This document shows positions 5,279 through 5,857 of a DNA stretch of 5,857 bases, in pieces. Each line of letters begins with the position of its first letter. The stretch's first letter is position 1. This stretch comes from Chloroflexota bacterium (GTDB lineage Bacteria > Chloroflexota > Dehalococcoidia > GIF9 > UBA5629): contig JAPLHJ010000083.1 in NCBI GenBank assembly GCA_026389675.1, positions 1-5,857 on the forward strand. The letters run 5' to 3'. A program made the translations under genes and the position numbers. A model generated the notes under the pieces. The model did not search any database, was not told where the DNA came from, and saw only the letters and a list, made by a program, of their open reading frames with translations.

Positions 5279-5857
5279 ATGAACATTAACTCGATAACAG
5301 GCCAGGTGAAAACAGCCCGGCCGCAACGCTGCATCCGGATAAAATGCCTGTTGGGCAAATATTACGGCCTGTGGGTAATCTGCCTGTCCGTCTGGCTTTG
5401 CGCCGTTTCCCTTGTCCCGGCGCCGGTCCTCGCGCAGCCATCACTATTGACGGCTACGCTGCCCTCAGCCCAGGTCAATACAGCGTATTATGCACAACTC
5501 TCAGCTACGGGAGGCACACCTCCTTATACCTGGAGCGTAATAGGCGGCAGTCTACCACCGTGGTTGAATCTTGCCCCTGATACGGGATCCGTATCAGGCA
5601 CCCCCGATACACAGGGCACTTTTAGCTTCATAATCAGGGTAACAGACAGTGCCGCAACCTCTGCTCAGCAGGTTTTCTCGATTACTGTGACGGCGCCACC
5701 GCTGATATTCAGCACCTATAGTCTGCCGGATGCAAAGGAAAATGCCGCTTATATGGCTGCCATGAGCGTAAGCGGGGGCACCGCGCCGTACAACTGGTCT
5801 GTTGTCAGCGATTCATTACCCTCAGGTCTGACTATAGATACCACCACGGGCACTATC
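5279..5857 (+). CDS. Secreted He_PIG (putative Ig) repeat protein, 3' end beyond the window
   Basis: The frame is open from the ATG codons at 5273 and 5279 to the end of the window, so only about 193 N-terminal residues are present. AAAGG at 5266-5270 lies eight bases before the ATG at 5279 but only two before the ATG at 5273, so the second is preferred. A long basic N-region (TARPQRCIRIK) precedes a hydrophobic segment (about 31-46) and a signal-peptidase I site, PVLA before QPS (cut after residue 52). Two putative-Ig modules follow: residues 55-139 (LSATGGTPPYTWSV, LPPWLNLAPDTGSVSGTP, GTFSFIIRVTDS) and 142 onward (MSVSGGTAPYNWSV, LPSGLTIDTTTGTI). He_PIG repeats are typical of large secreted or surface adhesin-like proteins in many phyla, and the full protein is probably much longer. 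The gene is transcribed divergently from the minus-strand series. Its own promoter is not clear; TAATAT at 5240-5245 is a possible -10 without a good -35. Confidence 0.82.
   Translation, partial: MNINSITGQVKTARPQRCIRIKCLLGKYYGLWVICLSVWLCAVSLVPAPVLAQPSLLTATLPSAQVNTAYYAQLSATGGTPPYTWSVIGGSLPPWLNLAPDTGSVSGTPDTQGTFSFIIRVTDSAATSAQQVFSITVTAPPLIFSTYSLPDAKENAAYMAAMSVSGGTAPYNWSVVSDSLPSGLTIDTTTGTI

Noticed and set aside
5344..5580. Plus-strand 78-residue open frame inside the Ig-repeat gene
   Set aside because: It is in a different frame from the signal peptide and the two He_PIG modules, which read continuously from 5279 to the window end.

Overview
The window reads as part of a bacterial chromosome that encodes cell-envelope proteins. 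All five complete full-length genes and the partial gene at the right edge encode products with an N-terminal signal sequence, a lipobox or membrane segments. Shine-Dalgarno sites (AAGGAGG, GGAGG) and bacterial-type promoters are visible. Two lipoproteins have the Cys-Ala-Pro, Thr/Pro-rich mature start often seen in Chloroflexota. With the DUF5666-like and putative-Ig repeats this points to Chloroflexota (Dehalococcoidia-like), but that is an inference; nothing here fixes the taxonomy. No rRNA, tRNA, CRISPR array, transposase or phage gene was found.

Layout. Bases 1-78 hold a promoter and strong ribosome site for a plus-strand gene (79-576). It encodes a membrane-anchored protein whose core has glycine at exactly every fourth residue, 26 times, followed by a Cys-X2-Cys-X3-Cys cluster. 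A possible 37-residue membrane peptide follows (601-714). From about 5155 down to 685 four genes lie on the minus strand, apparently one transcription unit read right to left: a lipoprotein with two DUF5666-like repeats (5069-4374), a lipoprotein with a CARDB-like domain (4315-3392), a large MauE/DoxX-FN3-FN3-thioredoxin fusion (3315-1606) and a plant-type glutaminyl cyclase (1416-685). A 203-base divergent region (5070-5272) carries the promoter for this unit and a 10-bp hairpin. Beyond it a plus-strand gene for a secreted putative-Ig (He_PIG) repeat protein starts at about 5279 and runs off the window.

Working together (inference). The fusion protein places two CxxC pairs outside the membrane, so it looks like a self-contained thiol-disulfide relay. 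The cyclase caps N-terminal glutamine as pyroglutamate. Both are maturation activities for exported proteins. The window supplies plausible clients: the CX2CX3C protein, a lipoprotein with four extra cysteines, and a secreted Ig-repeat protein whose predicted signal-peptidase cut leaves glutamine at the new N-terminus.

Two of the minus-strand genes have no ATG/GTG start in an acceptable place. The cyclase has a clear in-frame signal peptide upstream of its only canonical start codon.
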